Positions 47,906 to 56,570 of a stretch of DNA of 64,000 nt are shown here, piece after piece. The DNA comes from Bradyrhizobium sp. 1 (GTDB lineage Bacteria; Pseudomonadota; Alphaproteobacteria; Rhizobiales; Xanthobacteraceae). The stretch is taken from contig NZ_JADPJH010000020.1 in assembly GCF_023073315.1 (NCBI RefSeq), forward strand, positions 78,479-142,478, given 5' to 3'. Numbering within the stretch: the stretch's first letter is position 1; the number at the start of each line of letters is the position of its first letter. The notes below the pieces were generated by a model that was not told the origin of the DNA, ran no database searches, and was given only the letters and a program-made list of their open reading frames with translations. The translations under genes were made by a program, and so were the position numbers.

Positions 47906-49183
47906 ATGAATGCCGAAACGCAGCAGAGGATTCTTGACGCCGTCGATGCCGGCTTCGAAGCCCAGCTTGCGACCACAAGCGAGTTCGTCGCGATCCCTTC
48001 GACCCGCGGGGCGGAGGGGCCATGCCAGGACATGATCGGCGACCTCCTGCGCGCACGCGGCTACGAGGTCGACGACTGGCACATCAATGTCGACGATCTC
48101 AAGGACCTGCGCGGCTTCGGCCCGATCGAGCATGATTTCTCGAAGGCGCGCACCGTGGTCGGCACCTATCGTCCCAAGACCGAGGCCGGCAAATCGCTGA
48201 TCCTCCAGGGCCATTGCGACGTGGTGCCGGCAGGGCCGCTGGAATTGTGGGACACGCCGCCGTTCTCGCCCGTCATCAAGGACGGCAAGATGTTCGGCCG
48301 CGGTGCCTGTGACATGAAGTCGGGCACCATCGGCGCGCTCTATGCCCTCGATGCGATCAAGGCCGCCGGGCTCACACCGACGGCGCGCATTCACTTCCAG
48401 TCCGTGATCGAGGAGGAGAGCACCGGCGTCGGCGCGCTCTCGACGCTCCAGCGCGGCTATCGCGCGGACGCCTGCTTCATTCCGGAGCCGACCGCCGGCA
48501 AGATGGTGCGCTCGCAGGTCGGCGTGATCTGGTTCCGGCTGCGCGTGAAGGGCCATCCGACCCATGTCGCCTTTGCCGGCTCAGGCTCCAATGCGATCAT
48601 GGCGGCCTATCATCTCGTACATGCCCTGCAAAAGCTCGAGATCGAGTGGAACGAGCGCGCCAAGGCGGATCGTCATTTCAAGACTCTCAATCACCCCATC
48701 AACTTCAACCCGGGCATCATCAAGGGCGGCGATTGGGCTTCCAGCGTGCCGGCCTGGTGCGATGTCGATTGCCGCATCGCGATCCTGCCGGGCTGGTCGG
48801 TGGCCGATCACCAGAAGGAGATCATGGCCTGCGTCGCTGCTGCCTCGCGCAACCACCGCTTCCTCGCCAACAATCCGCCGGAGGTCGAATGGTCCGGCTT
48901 CCTGTCGGAAGGTTACGAGCTGACCGACTCTGCTGCACCGGAAGCCGCATTCGGCAAGGCCTTCAACAAGGTCTATGGCGGCGCGGTCGAGGACCTCGTC
49001 TTCACCGCGCTCACCGACACCCGCTTCTATGGTCTCAATTACGGCATCCCCAGCCTATGCTTCGGCGCCAGCGGCGGTGAGATGCACGGCTTCAACGAAT
49101 TCGTCGACCTGGAGTCGCTGAAGAAGACCACCAAGGCGATGGCGCTGTTCATCGCGGAATGGTGCGGGGTGGAGAAGGCGTAG
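47906..49183 (+). CDS. M20 family deacetylase/peptidase (ArgE/DapE-like)
   Basis: A 425-residue zinc aminoacylase-type enzyme. The metal and catalytic motifs GHCDVVPAG, GRGACDMKSG and IEEESTGVG are present. It is of the ArgE/DapE/CPG2 class; N-acetylornithine deacetylase is the closest guess. It follows the PNPOx-type gene by about 50 bases and could share the transcript. Confidence 0.88.
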   Translation: MNAETQQRILDAVDAGFEAQLATTSEFVAIPSTRGAEGPCQDMIGDLLRARGYEVDDWHINVDDLKDLRGFGPIEHDFSKARTVVGTYRPKTEAGKSLILQGHCDVVPAGPLELWDTPPFSPVIKDGKMFGRGACDMKSGTIGALYALDAIKAAGLTPTARIHFQSVIEEESTGVGALSTLQRGYRADACFIPEPTAGKMVRSQVGVIWFRLRVKGHPTHVAFAGSGSNAIMAAYHLVHALQKLEIEWNERAKADRHFKTLNHPINFNPGIIKGGDWASSVPAWCDVDCRIAILPGWSVADHQKEIMACVAAASRNHRFLANNPPEVEWSGFLSEGYELTDSAAPEAAFGKAFNKVYGGAVEDLVFTALTDTRFYGLNYGIPSLCFGASGGEMHGFNEFVDLESLKKTTKAMALFIAEWCGVEKA

Positions 49184-49195
49184 CGGGCGAGATCT

Positions 49196-49288
49196 CGTAG
49201 GGTGGGCAAAGGCGCTCTTGCGCCGTGCCCACCAGTCCTCCCCGATACGACGAAGATGGTGGGCACGCTGCGCTTTGCCCACCCTACG
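49196..49288. repeat. large dispersed palindromic repeat
   Basis: CGTAGGGTGGGCAAA (49196-49210) is the exact inverse of TTTGCCCACCCTACG (49274-49288), with inner arms CGTGCCCACCA (49223-49233) and TGGTGGGCACG (49257-49267). This is a high-copy intergenic palindrome well known in Bradyrhizobium genomes. It sits after the M20 gene. Confidence 0.85.
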
Positions 49289-49364
49289 ATGTCTCGCTTG
49301 CTGGAGCATCTAAGCGGAAATATCTTGCCGCTGCGCTGCCCTCAACACGAGCTTCCCCAAATCC

Positions 49365-49376
49365 TTTAAGCTTAAA
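49365..49376. promoter_or_regulatory. TTTAAGCTTAAA palindrome before the kynurenine operon
   Basis: A perfect 12-base palindrome embedded in AT-rich sequence 74 bases before the first ATG of the kynurenine operon. Such AT-rich dyads are seen as regulator sites (for example Lrp/AsnC or LysR types). No regulator gene is adjacent. Confidence 0.35.
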
Positions 49377-49449
49377 ATAAAGACTAGGATGCCGCCTTGA
49401 CCGGTGGCAGACTGGCATCTGGTCGCAGGACGAGTCCTCGGGAGCAACG

Positions 49450-50259
49450 ATGCGCGATTGGGATGATGCTTACGCCAATTCGGCCCATATCCCGGGCTCG
49501 GACAAGATGCCGGCACAGTGGGCGGAACGGGCCGCCGCCTACCGCGCCAGTCTGAAGGATTTCCGCGCCGACATCGCCTATGGCTCCGGTGAGCGCCAGC
49601 GTCTCGACCTGATCCTGCCCGACGGCGACAGCAAGGGCCTCGTCGTCTTCGTCCATGGCGGCTACTGGATGCGCTTCGACAAATCGACCTGGACCGATCT
49701 TGCGGAAGGCGCACGGCACCACGGCTGGACCGTGGCGCTGCCGAGCTACACGCTGACGCCGGCCGCGCGCATCTCCGACATCACAGCAGAGATCACCGCC
49801 GCGATCGCCAAGGCGGCTTTGCTCGTCGCAGGACCGATCCGGCTCGCCGGGCATTCGGCCGGCGGTCATCTCGTCACGCGCATGCTGTGTGACGACAGCC
49901 GGCTCGAGCCCGCAATCTTCAACCGTATCGCCGGCACACTTTCGATCAGCGGCCTGCACGATCTGCGCCCGCTGCTCAAGACCAGGATGAACGAGACTCT
50001 CGGCATGACGATGGAGGAGGCGACGCTCGAAAGCGCGGCGCTGCATCCGCCGCGCGGGCATTCGCCCGTGACGGCCTGGGTCGGCGGCAGCGAGCGGCCG
50101 GAGTTCATCCGCCAATCCGACCTGATGGCCAATGTCTGGACCGGTTTCGACGTGCCGACACGCCTCGTGGTGGAGCCTGCGCTGAACCATTTCACCGTCA
50201 TCGACGGGCTTAGGGATCCATCGTCGCAGATCACCGCGCGCCTGATCGGCCTCGACTGA
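49450..50259 (+). CDS. alpha/beta hydrolase, probable kynurenine formamidase
   Basis: A 269-residue alpha/beta-hydrolase with [15 protein letters not shown] (oxyanion region) and the nucleophile motif GHSAGG. It precedes tdo and kynU in the same orientation, so it most likely hydrolyses N-formylkynurenine to kynurenine, replacing the unrelated KynB. It overlaps no neighbour; tdo starts 34 bases later. The exact reaction is inferred from the operon. Confidence 0.85.
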   Translation: MRDWDDAYANSAHIPGSDKMPAQWAERAAAYRASLKDFRADIAYGSGERQRLDLILPDGDSKGLVVFVHGGYWMRFDKSTWTDLAEGARHHGWTVALPSYTLTPAARISDITAEITAAIAKAALLVAGPIRLAGHSAGGHLVTRMLCDDSRLEPAIFNRIAGTLSISGLHDLRPLLKTRMNETLGMTMEEATLESAALHPPRGHSPVTAWVGGSERPEFIRQSDLMANVWTGFDVPTRLVVEPALNHFTVIDGLRDPSSQITARLIGLD

Positions 50260-50293
50260 TGGCGCGAGGGATGATCGATCGAAAGGGCCAGCC

Positions 50294-51133
50294 ATGACGT
50301 CCAGCGATTACGATCCCACGAAGGAAGGCGCCGAGACCGATTTCGCCCGGCGGATGTCCTATGGCGATTATCTGGCGCTGGACAAGATCCTCGGCGCGCA
50401 GCATCCGCTGTCGGAGGCGCATGACGAGATGCTGTTCATCATCCAGCATCAGACCACCGAGCTGTGGATGCGGCTTGCCATCCATGAGCTCAGTGCCGCG
50501 CGCGGCGCCATCGCCAAAGACGAGGTGCAGCCCGCGATGAAGATGCTGGCGCGGATGTCGCGCATCTTCGAGCAGCTCAACAACGCCTGGGACGTGCTGC
50601 GCACCATGACGCCGAGCGAATACACGCGCTTCCGCTCGCAGCTCGGCCAGTCCTCGGGCTTCCAGTCGCGGCAATACCGGCTGATCGAATTCCTGCTCGG
50701 CAACCGCAACCACGCCATGCTGAAGCCGCACGCGCACGATGAGGAAACGACAAAACTGCTGGAAGCCGAGCTCGCGACGCCAAGCCTCTATGACGAAGTG
50801 CTCAGGCTCGCCGACCGCAACGGGCTCACGATGCCGGCGGCCGTGCTGGCGCGCGACGTCCGCGAGACCCACAGTTTTAGCGAGGGCGTGCTCCAGGCCT
50901 GGCGGATCGTCTACGAGGCGCCGGAGACGCACTGGATGCTGTACGAGCTCGCGGAGAAGCTGGTCGATTTCGAGGACTACTTCCGCCGCTGGCGCTTCAA
51001 CCATGTGACGACGGTCGAGCGCGTCATCGGCTTCAAGCGTGGCACTGGCGGCACCGGCGGCGTCAGCTATCTCAAGCGCATGCTGGAGGTCGAGCTGTTC
51101 CCCGAACTCTGGCGCGTCCGCACCATCCTGTAG
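50294..51133 (+). CDS. kynA: tryptophan 2,3-dioxygenase
   Basis: Heme dioxygenase that opens the indole ring of tryptophan, giving N-formylkynurenine. The 279-residue protein has the heme-ligand region [19 protein letters not shown] and the Ser/Gly-rich SGFQSRQYR stretch near the active site. It sits between the hydrolase and kynU. Confidence 0.95.
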   Translation: MTSSDYDPTKEGAETDFARRMSYGDYLALDKILGAQHPLSEAHDEMLFIIQHQTTELWMRLAIHELSAARGAIAKDEVQPAMKMLARMSRIFEQLNNAWDVLRTMTPSEYTRFRSQLGQSSGFQSRQYRLIEFLLGNRNHAMLKPHAHDEETTKLLEAELATPSLYDEVLRLADRNGLTMPAAVLARDVRETHSFSEGVLQAWRIVYEAPETHWMLYELAEKLVDFEDYFRRWRFNHVTTVERVIGFKRGTGGTGGVSYLKRMLEVELFPELWRVRTIL

Positions 51134-51135
51134 AA

Positions 51136-52356
51136 ATGCCCAAGAATAACTCCATGACCAGATATCGCGTCTATCACGACACCAAAGCGCTGTTCCATCT
51201 GCCTGACGGCGTGATCTATCTCGATGGCAATTCGCTCGGCGCGCTGCCGCTCGGTGTTGCCGAACGCGTGAGCCGCGTCATCACGACCGAGTGGGGCAAC
51301 GAACTGATCCGTGCCTGGAACAGCGCGGGCTGGTACGCCCAGCCGCGCGTAGTCGGCGATCGCATCGCGCGGCTGATCGGCGCGGAGGCCGGATCCGTCA
51401 TGGTCGGCGACACGCTGTCGCTGAAGGTCTATCAGGCGCTTGCGGCTGCGCTCGACATGAACGCGTCGCGCAAGATTGTCCTGTCGGACACCGGCAATTT
51501 TCCGACCGACCTCTACATGGCCGAAGGCCTGATTGCGACGCTGGGGCGCGGTCATCAATTGCGCCTGGTGGCGCCGAAGGAGATCGAGGCCGCGCTGTCG
51601 GACGAGATCGCCGTCCTGTACATCACCGAGGTCGATTACCGTACCGGTCGCCGCCACGACATGGCGAAGCTGACGGAGAAAGCGCATGCACTCGGTATCG
51701 TCACCGTCTGGGATCTCGCGCATTCGGCCGGTGCATTGCCGGTCGATCTCGCCGGCTGCGGTGCAGATTTCGCCGCGGGCTGCACTTACAAATACATCAA
51801 CGCCGGCCCGGGTGCGCCGGCCTTCCTCTACGTCGCGCCGCGCCATGCCGACAGTGCACGCGCCGCCTTGTCGGGGTGGATGGGGCATGCAAAGCCGTTT
51901 GCGTTCGAGCTTGGCTATGCGGCCGCGGGCGGCGTCGAGCGCATGCGCGTCGGCACGCCGCCGGTGCTCGCAATGGCCGCGCTGGAGGCTTCGCTGGATA
52001 TCTGGGACTGCGTCGATATTGCCGAGGTGCGGGCGCGTTCGCTGGCGCTCGGCGACTTGCTAATCGCCGAGGTCGAACGCCGTTGTCCGTCTCTGGCGTT
52101 GGTGACCCCGCGCGCGCATGGGCAACGCGGCTCACAGGTCTCCTTCGCTTTCGACGGCGGCTACGCCGCGATGCAGGCCCTGATCGCCCGCGGCGTCATC
52201 GGCGATTTCCGCGCGCCTGACATCATGAGGTTCGGGATCACGCCGCTGTATATCGGCGAGGCTGAGGTGATAAGGGCGGCCGGGATCATCGAGGAGGTGA
52301 TCGCAGGCGAGGTGTGGCGGCAGCCGGAGTATCAGGTCGTGAATGCGGTGACGTGA
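51136..52356 (+). CDS. kynU: kynureninase
   Basis: PLP enzyme that cleaves kynurenine to anthranilate and alanine, so with the two genes before it completes the Trp-to-anthranilate route. The 406-residue protein has YLDGNSLGALP, the active-site Lys region GCTYKYINAGPGAPAFLYV and the Gly-rich C-terminal barrel. It starts 2 bases after the tdo stop (ATG 51136), indicating coupled translation. Confidence 0.95.
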   Translation: MPKNNSMTRYRVYHDTKALFHLPDGVIYLDGNSLGALPLGVAERVSRVITTEWGNELIRAWNSAGWYAQPRVVGDRIARLIGAEAGSVMVGDTLSLKVYQALAAALDMNASRKIVLSDTGNFPTDLYMAEGLIATLGRGHQLRLVAPKEIEAALSDEIAVLYITEVDYRTGRRHDMAKLTEKAHALGIVTVWDLAHSAGALPVDLAGCGADFAAGCTYKYINAGPGAPAFLYVAPRHADSARAALSGWMGHAKPFAFELGYAAAGGVERMRVGTPPVLAMAALEASLDIWDCVDIAEVRARSLALGDLLIAEVERRCPSLALVTPRAHGQRGSQVSFAFDGGYAAMQALIARGVIGDFRAPDIMRFGITPLYIGEAEVIRAAGIIEEVIAGEVWRQPEYQVVNAVT

Positions 52357-52363
52357 GGTCTGC

Positions 52364-52500
52364 CGTGCCCCGGACGCGGCGCAGCGCTTCTTCAGCGGTG
52401 CGCCGCAGAGCCGGGGCCACGCTGCAGGGATTCCGTTGTGAGATGGGTCCCGGCTCAGCGCAGCAACGCCAGCGCGTTGCAGCGCGTCCGGGACACGAGA
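52364..52500. repeat. dispersed repeat, copy 2
   Basis: The same unit as at 34001-34135: ends CGTGCCCCGGACGC and GCGTCCGGGACACGAGA with the middle diverged (insertion of GCAGGGATTCCGTTGTG and similar). It lies between kynU and the convergent BtuF-like gene. Confidence 0.88.
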
Positions 52501-52512
52501 GCTGCGATCTCG

Positions 52513-53301
52513 CTATTTGAGTTCGCCCCACAACACCGTCACGATTGCATCGAGCCCGTCCGTCAACGCTGCCGGTCCCGGCTGCAGGATAATTGGCGAC
52601 TTGATCTCGACGATACGGCCGTCCCGTACGGCCGGAATTTGACCCCAGCCATCGCGTTCCCGAATGCGGGCAGGAACAACCTTCTTGCCGCACCAGGAGG
52701 CGAGGATGACGTGGGGTGCTGCGTCCTGCACCGCATCCGCCGAGATGATGCGATCCTTTGCCGCCTGCCGAGAGCGCAGCTCCGCAAACACATCTTCGCC
52801 GCCGGCAATCTCGATCAGCTCCGACACCCAGCCGATGCCCGAGATCAATGGCTCGTCCCATTCCTCGAAATAGACCCTTGGGCGCGGCGAAGGGCGGGGT
52901 GTTGCCGCGATCGTGGCGAGGCGCCGCTCGAAACCTTGAGCGAGCTCCTCCGCACGCCCGGCAGCACCGACCAGCGCGCCCAGTGTCCGGATCATCGCAA
53001 GAATCCCGGCAATTTCGCGCTGGTTGAAGACGTGGACGTCGACGCCGGCGCGGACGAGATCGGCAACGATGCCGGCCTGGAGGTCGGAGAACGCCAGCAC
53101 CAGGTCCGGTTCCAGCGACAGGATCTTCGGGATGTCTGCGGAGACGAAGGCCGACACCCGCGGCTTCTCGCGTCGCACCTGTGGCGGGCGGACGGCGTAG
53201 CCGGAGACGCCGACGATGCGATCCTGCTCGCCGAGCAGATAGAGGGTTTCGACCGTCTCTTCGGTCAGGCAGACGATGCGGCGGGGTGGGAAGTGGCGCA
53301 T
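52513..53301 (-). CDS. cobalamin-binding-type (BtuF-like) protein without signal peptide
   Basis: A 262-residue protein of the periplasmic Fe/B12-binding fold, with PRRIVCLTEETVETLYLLGEQDRIVGVSGYA at its start and VYFEEWDEPLISGIGWVSELIEIAGGEDVF in the middle, as in the cobalamin-binding (COG0614) group. It has no signal peptide; the frame's longer start at 53388 does not add one. It is alone here, without a permease or ATPase, so a cytosolic or auxiliary role is possible. Confidence 0.8.
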   Translation of the reverse strand: MRHFPPRRIVCLTEETVETLYLLGEQDRIVGVSGYAVRPPQVRREKPRVSAFVSADIPKILSLEPDLVLAFSDLQAGIVADLVRAGVDVHVFNQREIAGILAMIRTLGALVGAAGRAEELAQGFERRLATIAATPRPSPRPRVYFEEWDEPLISGIGWVSELIEIAGGEDVFAELRSRQAAKDRIISADAVQDAAPHVILASWCGKKVVPARIRERDGWGQIPAVRDGRIVEIKSPIILQPGPAALTDGLDAIVTVLWGELK

Positions 53302-53420
53302 GGGAGGAGCATATGCGCTGATGCCGCAGGCGATGTCACGGTGGCCATGACCTCCGACGTCATTGCTTTGCCGCGCGAAGCAATTCACGCTGAGGCAACA
53401 ATGAATTGGGAGGATTTCTG

Positions 53421-53819
53421 ATGACGCCGCTCGAGAAACTTAAAGCGATGAAGATGCCGTTCGCCGAGCTCAAGGGCGTCGAGTTCGTGGAGGCCGAGAA
53501 GGATCGCGTGGTGGCGCGGATGATCGTTCGCCCCGATCTCTGCACGCTTCACCACACCATCCATGGCGGCGCAGTGATGGCGCTGGCTGATTCCGTCGGC
53601 GCGGCGGCGACCGTGATCAATTTGCCGGAGGACGCCAAGGGCACGACCACGCTGGAGAGCAAGACCAATTTCATCGGCGGGGCCAAGGAGGGAACCACGG
53701 TCGTCGCAACCGCGACCCCGGTGCACCGGGGCCGTCGCACCCAGGTCTGGACCACCCGGCTGGAAACCGAAGACGGCAAGCTGGTCGCATTGGTGACCCA
53801 GACGCAGCTGATCCTGTAA
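53421..53819 (+). CDS. PaaI-like thioesterase
   Basis: A 132-residue hot-dog-fold thioesterase: the helical motif HHTIHGGAVMALADSVGAAATV carries the catalytic region and the strand TLESKTNFIGGAKEG follows. ATG 53421 has GGGAGG at a good distance. It is a phenylacetyl-CoA or general acyl-CoA thioesterase by family. Confidence 0.9.
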   Translation: MTPLEKLKAMKMPFAELKGVEFVEAEKDRVVARMIVRPDLCTLHHTIHGGAVMALADSVGAAATVINLPEDAKGTTTLESKTNFIGGAKEGTTVVATATPVHRGRRTQVWTTRLETEDGKLVALVTQTQLIL

Positions 53820-53971
53820 GACTACGGGGCTTTGATTTTGTTAACGAATTAGTCGCGTTCAATGCCTCAAACTTGGGCAGGTTCCCGTCTTGAAAAATTT
53901 GCTGCGGCGCACAATATTGGAGGCCTAGGGATTCGAACGCCTCCTCGAGGGATACCAAGAGGAGTTTTGAC

Positions 53972-54601
53972 TTGTCACGCGAAGCAGATTCAGCACTTGA
54001 AGATACCACCCGCGCGCAGTCCGTTCCGGGCTATGTGCGGACCTTGAGCCAGCAGGAAGAATTGCCGCTTCTGCGCGATCACCTGCTCAGGCTCGATGCC
54101 GCGAGCCGGCACGACCGTTTCAACGGCTTTCTCGACGACAGCTTCATCGAGCGCTATGCCGCCCGCTGCGCCGAGGACGGCACCGTGATCGTAGCCTACA
54201 TCGTCGAGGGCATGGTCCGCGGTGCGGCCGAGCTGCATCCGCCGGAGGGCGATTCGCTGCCCGAGGTCGCCTTCAGCGTGGAAGCCTCCGCGCGCCGCCA
54301 GAATGTCGGCACGATCCTGTTCAGCCGTCTGATCGCCGAAGCGCGCTGGAAGGGCTTTAAGCGCCTGCGTATTACCACCGGCGCCGAGAATCACGCCATG
54401 CGCGCGCTGGCCCGGAAGTTCGGCGCAAATCTGCAATTCCGCCATGGCGAATCGACCGGCACGATCGATCTCATCAAGACACCGGAAGCCGAGCTCGCCG
54501 ATCTCGCGGCCTCGCCGTTCACGGCGGGGCGCGCTTTGCTCAGCTTCAATTCGACCTGCTGGAAGATCATCTCCAGCATGTACGGCAATCGCGCCGCCTG
54601 A
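53972..54601 (+). CDS. GNAT N-acetyltransferase
   Basis: A 209-residue GNAT: the core ELHPPEGDSLPEVAFSVEAS, acyl-CoA loop RRQNVGTILFSRLIAEARWKGFKRLRI and NHAMRALARKFGA are well conserved. Start at TTG 53972 with AGAGGAG upstream. The strong terminator after it (54622-54653) marks the end of its transcript. Confidence 0.88.
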   Translation: MSREADSALEDTTRAQSVPGYVRTLSQQEELPLLRDHLLRLDAASRHDRFNGFLDDSFIERYAARCAEDGTVIVAYIVEGMVRGAAELHPPEGDSLPEVAFSVEASARRQNVGTILFSRLIAEARWKGFKRLRITTGAENHAMRALARKFGANLQFRHGESTGTIDLIKTPEAELADLAASPFTAGRALLSFNSTCWKIISSMYGNRAA

Positions 54602-54621
54602 AGCGAAAGCCACCTGAATCA

Positions 54622-54653
54622 AAAAGCGGACCGGCTAAAACCGGTCCGCTTTT
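54622..54653. terminator. bidirectional terminator
   Basis: AAAAGCGGACCGG (54622-54634) pairs with CCGGTCCGCTTTT (54641-54653) with a 6-base loop and U-rich/A-rich flanks on both strands. It serves the GNAT gene on the plus strand and the 101-residue gene on the minus strand. Confidence 0.85.
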
Positions 54654-54677
54654 GTTTTGGGGCAGGGAATGATGCGC

Positions 54678-54983
54678 TCAGGTGCCGGTGCGCTTGTCGT
54701 TGCCGAAGCGGCGCACGACGCGGCGCTCGACCACCACCGAGCGCTGTGCGCCCTGTTCGCCGGCGATCACGCGAGTGGAGGTGATGCGGCTGTTGGTGCG
54801 AACCTGCTTCTTGACTTCGGCCTGCACGACATCCAGCGGCATGCCCATCAGCGCTGCGGCGATCTCGGCCTGCTGCTCCTGATCGTCGGTGATGCCGACG
54901 GCGGCGAAGATCGCCTCGTCCAGAGTCGGGGGATCGTGGCGCACGCGCCGCGTGCCATATTTGGTATTCCAGTCTGCGTTCAT
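54678..54983 (-). CDS. small cytosolic helical protein
   Basis: A 101-residue protein, MNADWNTKYGTRRVRHDPPTLDEAIFAAVG, with a charged C-terminus ending RRFGNDKRTGT. It is probably a DNA- or RNA-associated small protein, but no family is recognised. It ends just before the bidirectional terminator. Confidence 0.7.
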   Translation of the reverse strand: MNADWNTKYGTRRVRHDPPTLDEAIFAAVGITDDQEQQAEIAAALMGMPLDVVQAEVKKQVRTNSRITSTRVIAGEQGAQRSVVVERRVVRRFGNDKRTGT

Positions 54984-55068
54984 AACGGCCTCGTTTGGAT
55001 GCCGGGATACCTAGTGCCGCCGATGTTGCATTGCAATATAAATTTGGTGTGGCATCTCAGCTATGCAC

Positions 55069-55368
55069 TCACGGTTTCTCGAGCTTGCTGGCGTCATAAA
55101 GGTCGAGGGTTGTCGGGCCCGTGGCCAACGCGCGCAAGTTGCGCACGAGCGCACCGGACGCAGATACCGCAAAATGGGCGGCCAAGGCTGCGCGGTCAGC
55201 CCATTGCTCGAAGAACACCAGCCTGAGCGGGTTCTCGCAGTCGACATGCACGGCATGCGAGATGCAGCCGGGCTCCTGTCGCGACCGATGAACGTGCTCG
55301 AGGCTCAGGCGCCGCGCCTCCTCGAACGTCTCGGGTCGGGTCGTTACGCTGCCGGTCACAACGATCAT
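55069..55368 (-). CDS. antibiotic biosynthesis monooxygenase-like (ABM) protein
   Basis: A 99-residue dimeric alpha+beta barrel of the ABM/YgiN family: MIVVTGSVTTRPETFEEARRL opening, EPGCISHAVHVD and RLVFFEQWADRAALAAHF. The family has quinone or heme-related monooxygenase members. It is followed on the same strand by a small helical gene 85 bases away. Confidence 0.85.
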   Translation of the reverse strand: MIVVTGSVTTRPETFEEARRLSLEHVHRSRQEPGCISHAVHVDCENPLRLVFFEQWADRAALAAHFAVSASGALVRNLRALATGPTTLDLYDASKLEKP

Positions 55369-55393
55369 GCGACGTCTCCCGATGTAAGTGCCG

Positions 55394-56080
55394 CTAGGGC
55401 GGGGATGCCTCGCGGGCGGTGTCTTTCACAGGCGCTTGCGGCCAACGCTTCAACGCCGCGCGTCCGGCCTCGGTCAGCCGGTAGATGCCCCGCTCAGCGC
55501 GTTCGAACCAGCCATACACGTTGTTAAGCATGATCTTGCCGGCGTCGGGACAGCGTTGGCGCAATTCGCTCACGCGCCGCGGGCCTGCCGCAAGTTCCGA
55601 GGCGCAGGCCAGCGCCTGCTGCCGATAGGCCGTCATGATCGGTGCGCGCGTACTGCCGCCGAGCACGGGATCGCCCTGGCGGCGCTGATGCTCGGCCACG
55701 AGGCGCGAACGAATCTTGGGCTCTCGCCGCGGGGCTGCCGTCGGCGGCTTCACCAGCACCTCGACCTGGCCGCGGTCGGTTACCCCGAGCATACCGAAAC
55801 CGAGCCGGCGGCAGAGATTGCGATAGCGCGCATCGCTCTCGCGTCCCTTGCCACGCACCGACATTTTAGCGGCGATCCAGACCTCGTCGCCGGCGGGCGC
55901 GCGGTCGACCGCCTGCAGGATCAGCTCGAGATTGAAGGCGAGCTTGAGCTCGCCGATCACCACCACCGGCGGATCGCCGGCGCTGAGGCCCACGAGATCG
56001 CAGCCGCCGATCTCGCCCTTGACCGAGAAGCCGAGCTCTTCGAGGAAGCGTTTGACGGGGAGATAAAGCTCAGTTTCCAA
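55394..56080 (-). CDS. DUF2161 (PD-(D/E)XK nuclease-like) protein
   Basis: A 228-residue protein with an N-terminal nuclease-like domain (start ETELYLPVKRFLEELGFSV, then GGCDLVGL and VVVIGELKLAFN, i.e. Asp and the E-x-K pair) and a C-terminal winged-helix-like part. I take the TTG at 56080 as the start because the family opens with ETELYLPVKRFL; upstream ATGs exist. The role may be nucleic-acid processing, which is a guess. Confidence 0.75.
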   Translation of the reverse strand: METELYLPVKRFLEELGFSVKGEIGGCDLVGLSAGDPPVVVIGELKLAFNLELILQAVDRAPAGDEVWIAAKMSVRGKGRESDARYRNLCRRLGFGMLGVTDRGQVEVLVKPPTAAPRREPKIRSRLVAEHQRRQGDPVLGGSTRAPIMTAYRQQALACASELAAGPRRVSELRQRCPDAGKIMLNNVYGWFERAERGIYRLTEAGRAALKRWPQAPVKDTAREASPP

Positions 56081-56222
56081 GGATAGCTTTCGAGTCTTGC
56101 GTTCAGATCCGAGAATCAGTTGCGGGCAGCTTAGCCCGGATCGGACTTGGCGCTCCCGCGCCATTTGATCGGGAACCGATGATCCGGCTATCCTGCGGGC
56201 GGGACAGTCTGGCACTGGCGAC

Positions 56223-56570
56223 ATGACAATCAGGAACGGGCTCTATCACATTCGCATCGAGATGCTCGATGCGGTCCAGGGCGGCAATCAGGGCGTTATG
56301 GTGCTGCGTGACGGAACCATGCGCGGCGGCGATTCATTCTTCTTCGCCTACGGCAGCTACACCTCGGCCGACGGCAAGTGGAAGGGCGAGCTGACCAACG
56401 AGGAGCACTCACCCTCATTCGACGAGCGCCCGGTGTGGGGCCGCAAGGCCGTGACCATCGGCTTCAGCGGCACTTACAATGACGAGACCGCCTATGGCGA
56501 GGGCATCGCGCTCGCAGGCAAGCAGAGCATCCGCTTCAAGGGCAATCTGCGGCTATTGGTGCCGGATTAA
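56223..56570 (+). CDS. GrlR-like small protein
   Basis: A 115-residue protein of the GrlR/T3SS-negative-regulator fold: the opening LYHIRIEML and the motif MRGGDSFFFAYGSY followed by GFSGTYNDE. In enteric bacteria GrlR binds the regulator GrlA, but this is a distant relative with no T3SS genes in the window. Its stop overlaps the convergent SDR gene by 4 bases. It is a single-domain cousin of the tandem protein at 61294. Confidence 0.8.
   Translation: MTIRNGLYHIRIEMLDAVQGGNQGVMVLRDGTMRGGDSFFFAYGSYTSADGKWKGELTNEEHSPSFDERPVWGRKAVTIGFSGTYNDETAYGEGIALAGKQSIRFKGNLRLLVPD

Noticed and set aside
53862..54047. 61-residue frame upstream of the GNAT gene at 53972
   Set aside because: It overlaps the GNAT start in another frame and has no ribosome site; likely chance.
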